Made by a program: the position numbers and the translations under genes
Part shown: one piece after another, positions 63,670 to 64,000 of the stretch
Layout: each line of letters starts with the position of its first letter
Position numbering within the stretch: position 1 is the first letter of the stretch
Notes under the pieces: generated by a model
What the model was told of the DNA's origin: nothing
The model's database searches: none
The model's input: only the letters and a program-made list of their open reading frames with translations
NCBI GenBank assembly: GCA_028285345.1
Contig: JANQPT010000061.1
Coordinates: forward strand, 186,001 to 250,000
DNA from: Planctomycetales bacterium
GTDB taxonomy: Bacteria > Planctomycetota > Planctomycetia > Planctomycetales > Planctomycetaceae
DNA length: 64,000 nucleotides
Direction: 5' to 3'

Positions 63670-63879
63670 ATGTCTCACGAACCACGGGAAAAATGGTATC
63701 AGTGGCATTTCTCTTTGCCCCTGCTCTTGCTATTGGCGTTTTTCATCTCTGGAATCATTCAACTGGCCAGTTGGGGCAATGCAGAGTTCGAATTACCACT
63801 CTTGGAGCGAATCCTCGGCATTGTGATTCTTGGATGGTTATCGATCGAGATTTGTCGCTGCATGTGGCGCGCTCGTTAG
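63670..63879 (+). CDS. Small two-helix membrane protein
   Basis: A 69-residue protein (MSHEPREKWYQWHFSLP) with two transmembrane helices (about 14-34 and 46-63). ATG 63670 has GAGG eight bases upstream; an in-frame start at 63655 is also possible. Function not recognised. It follows the solo repeat downstream of the DUF1501 gene. Nothing further is seen up to base 64000. Confidence 0.6.
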   Translation: MSHEPREKWYQWHFSLPLLLLLAFFISGIIQLASWGNAEFELPLLERILGIVILGWLSIEICRCMWRAR

Positions 63880-64000
63880 ACTCGAGGACACATCTCGATC
63901 AATTCTCTGTTTGTCCCCTGGTTCTTTGGTCATGTCGAGAATTCGTCATTCATAGCGGTATTTCACCCGCCACGGGTCTTTCGTTCGCTCCTGAAACGCT

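Noticed and set aside
1-64000. tRNA, rRNA, CRISPR arrays, insertion sequences, prophage
   Set aside because: Looked for cloverleaf ends, regularly spaced repeats and transposase or integrase motifs by eye and found none. Weakly conserved RNAs could be missed.

Overview
The window looks like a piece of a Planctomycetota chromosome (Planctomycetales type). The strongest reasons are a DUF1549/DUF1553 protein followed by a DUF1501 protein, Tat-exported Gfo/Idh/MocA and sugar-isomerase-like proteins, PQQ-like beta-propeller proteins, an archaeal-type formylmethanofuran dehydrogenase gene set, and a cytochrome oxidase cluster with heme A genes, an ABC exporter and a Sco1-DUF420 fusion. The base composition is moderately GC-rich, many genes start with GTG, and no tRNA, rRNA, CRISPR array, transposase or prophage was recognised.

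Layout. 1-12143 (+): a respiratory cluster with a cut cupredoxin-like protein, a diheme lipoprotein cytochrome c, coxB, coxA (A2 type), ctaA, ctaB, coxC, a subunit IV, an ABC-2 exporter pair, a Sco1-DUF420 copper chaperone fusion and a small membrane protein. 12140-21948 (-): an MFS exporter, a Tat-exported oxidoreductase, a DoxX-like protein, an ApbE-type flavin transferase, leuD, leuC, cdsA and uppS. 22281-29628: two paralogous PQQ-like propeller proteins on the + strand flank a minus-strand set of formylmethanofuran dehydrogenase subunits D, B and A, with a Uma2 nuclease-like gene inside and a 20-bp inverted repeat element between D and B. 29731-34092: a secreted glycosidase-like protein, pdxA, a small membrane protein and an MgtC-like protein behind tandem dyad repeats. 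34290-42372: a very large membrane/spermidine-synthase-like protein, two tandem small HTH proteins, a secreted esterase, a sugar isomerase-like protein, a class V aminotransferase and a YhaM-like exoribonuclease. 42965-50027: two glycosyltransferases, a transmembrane LRR lipoprotein, a HAD phosphatase behind a near-ideal sigma-54 promoter, an oxidoreductase and a small cytochrome c. 50251-54155: an FMN reductase, nadA, a degenerate receiver protein and a long aspartate kinase. 54156-64000: a gene-poor stretch, a porin-like protein, an exported amidinotransferase, a C26-family protein lacking its nucleophile, a mini-kinase with a divergent partner, the DUF1549/DUF1501 pair and a last small membrane protein.

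How the genes fit together. The first 12 kb encode an aa3-type terminal oxidase with its own heme A synthesis and copper delivery, fed by a membrane-anchored diheme cytochrome. The formylmethanofuran dehydrogenase genes belong to the methanofuran/tetrahydromethanopterin C1 pathway. The B subunit keeps its iron-sulfur and active-site cysteines and has a D-type molybdopterin-binding partner, which suggests a redox-active enzyme. This locus is the most interesting of the window. Next come the amidinotransferase/C26 pair and the sigma-54 promoter. All functional statements rest on motif recognition by eye; no database search was run.
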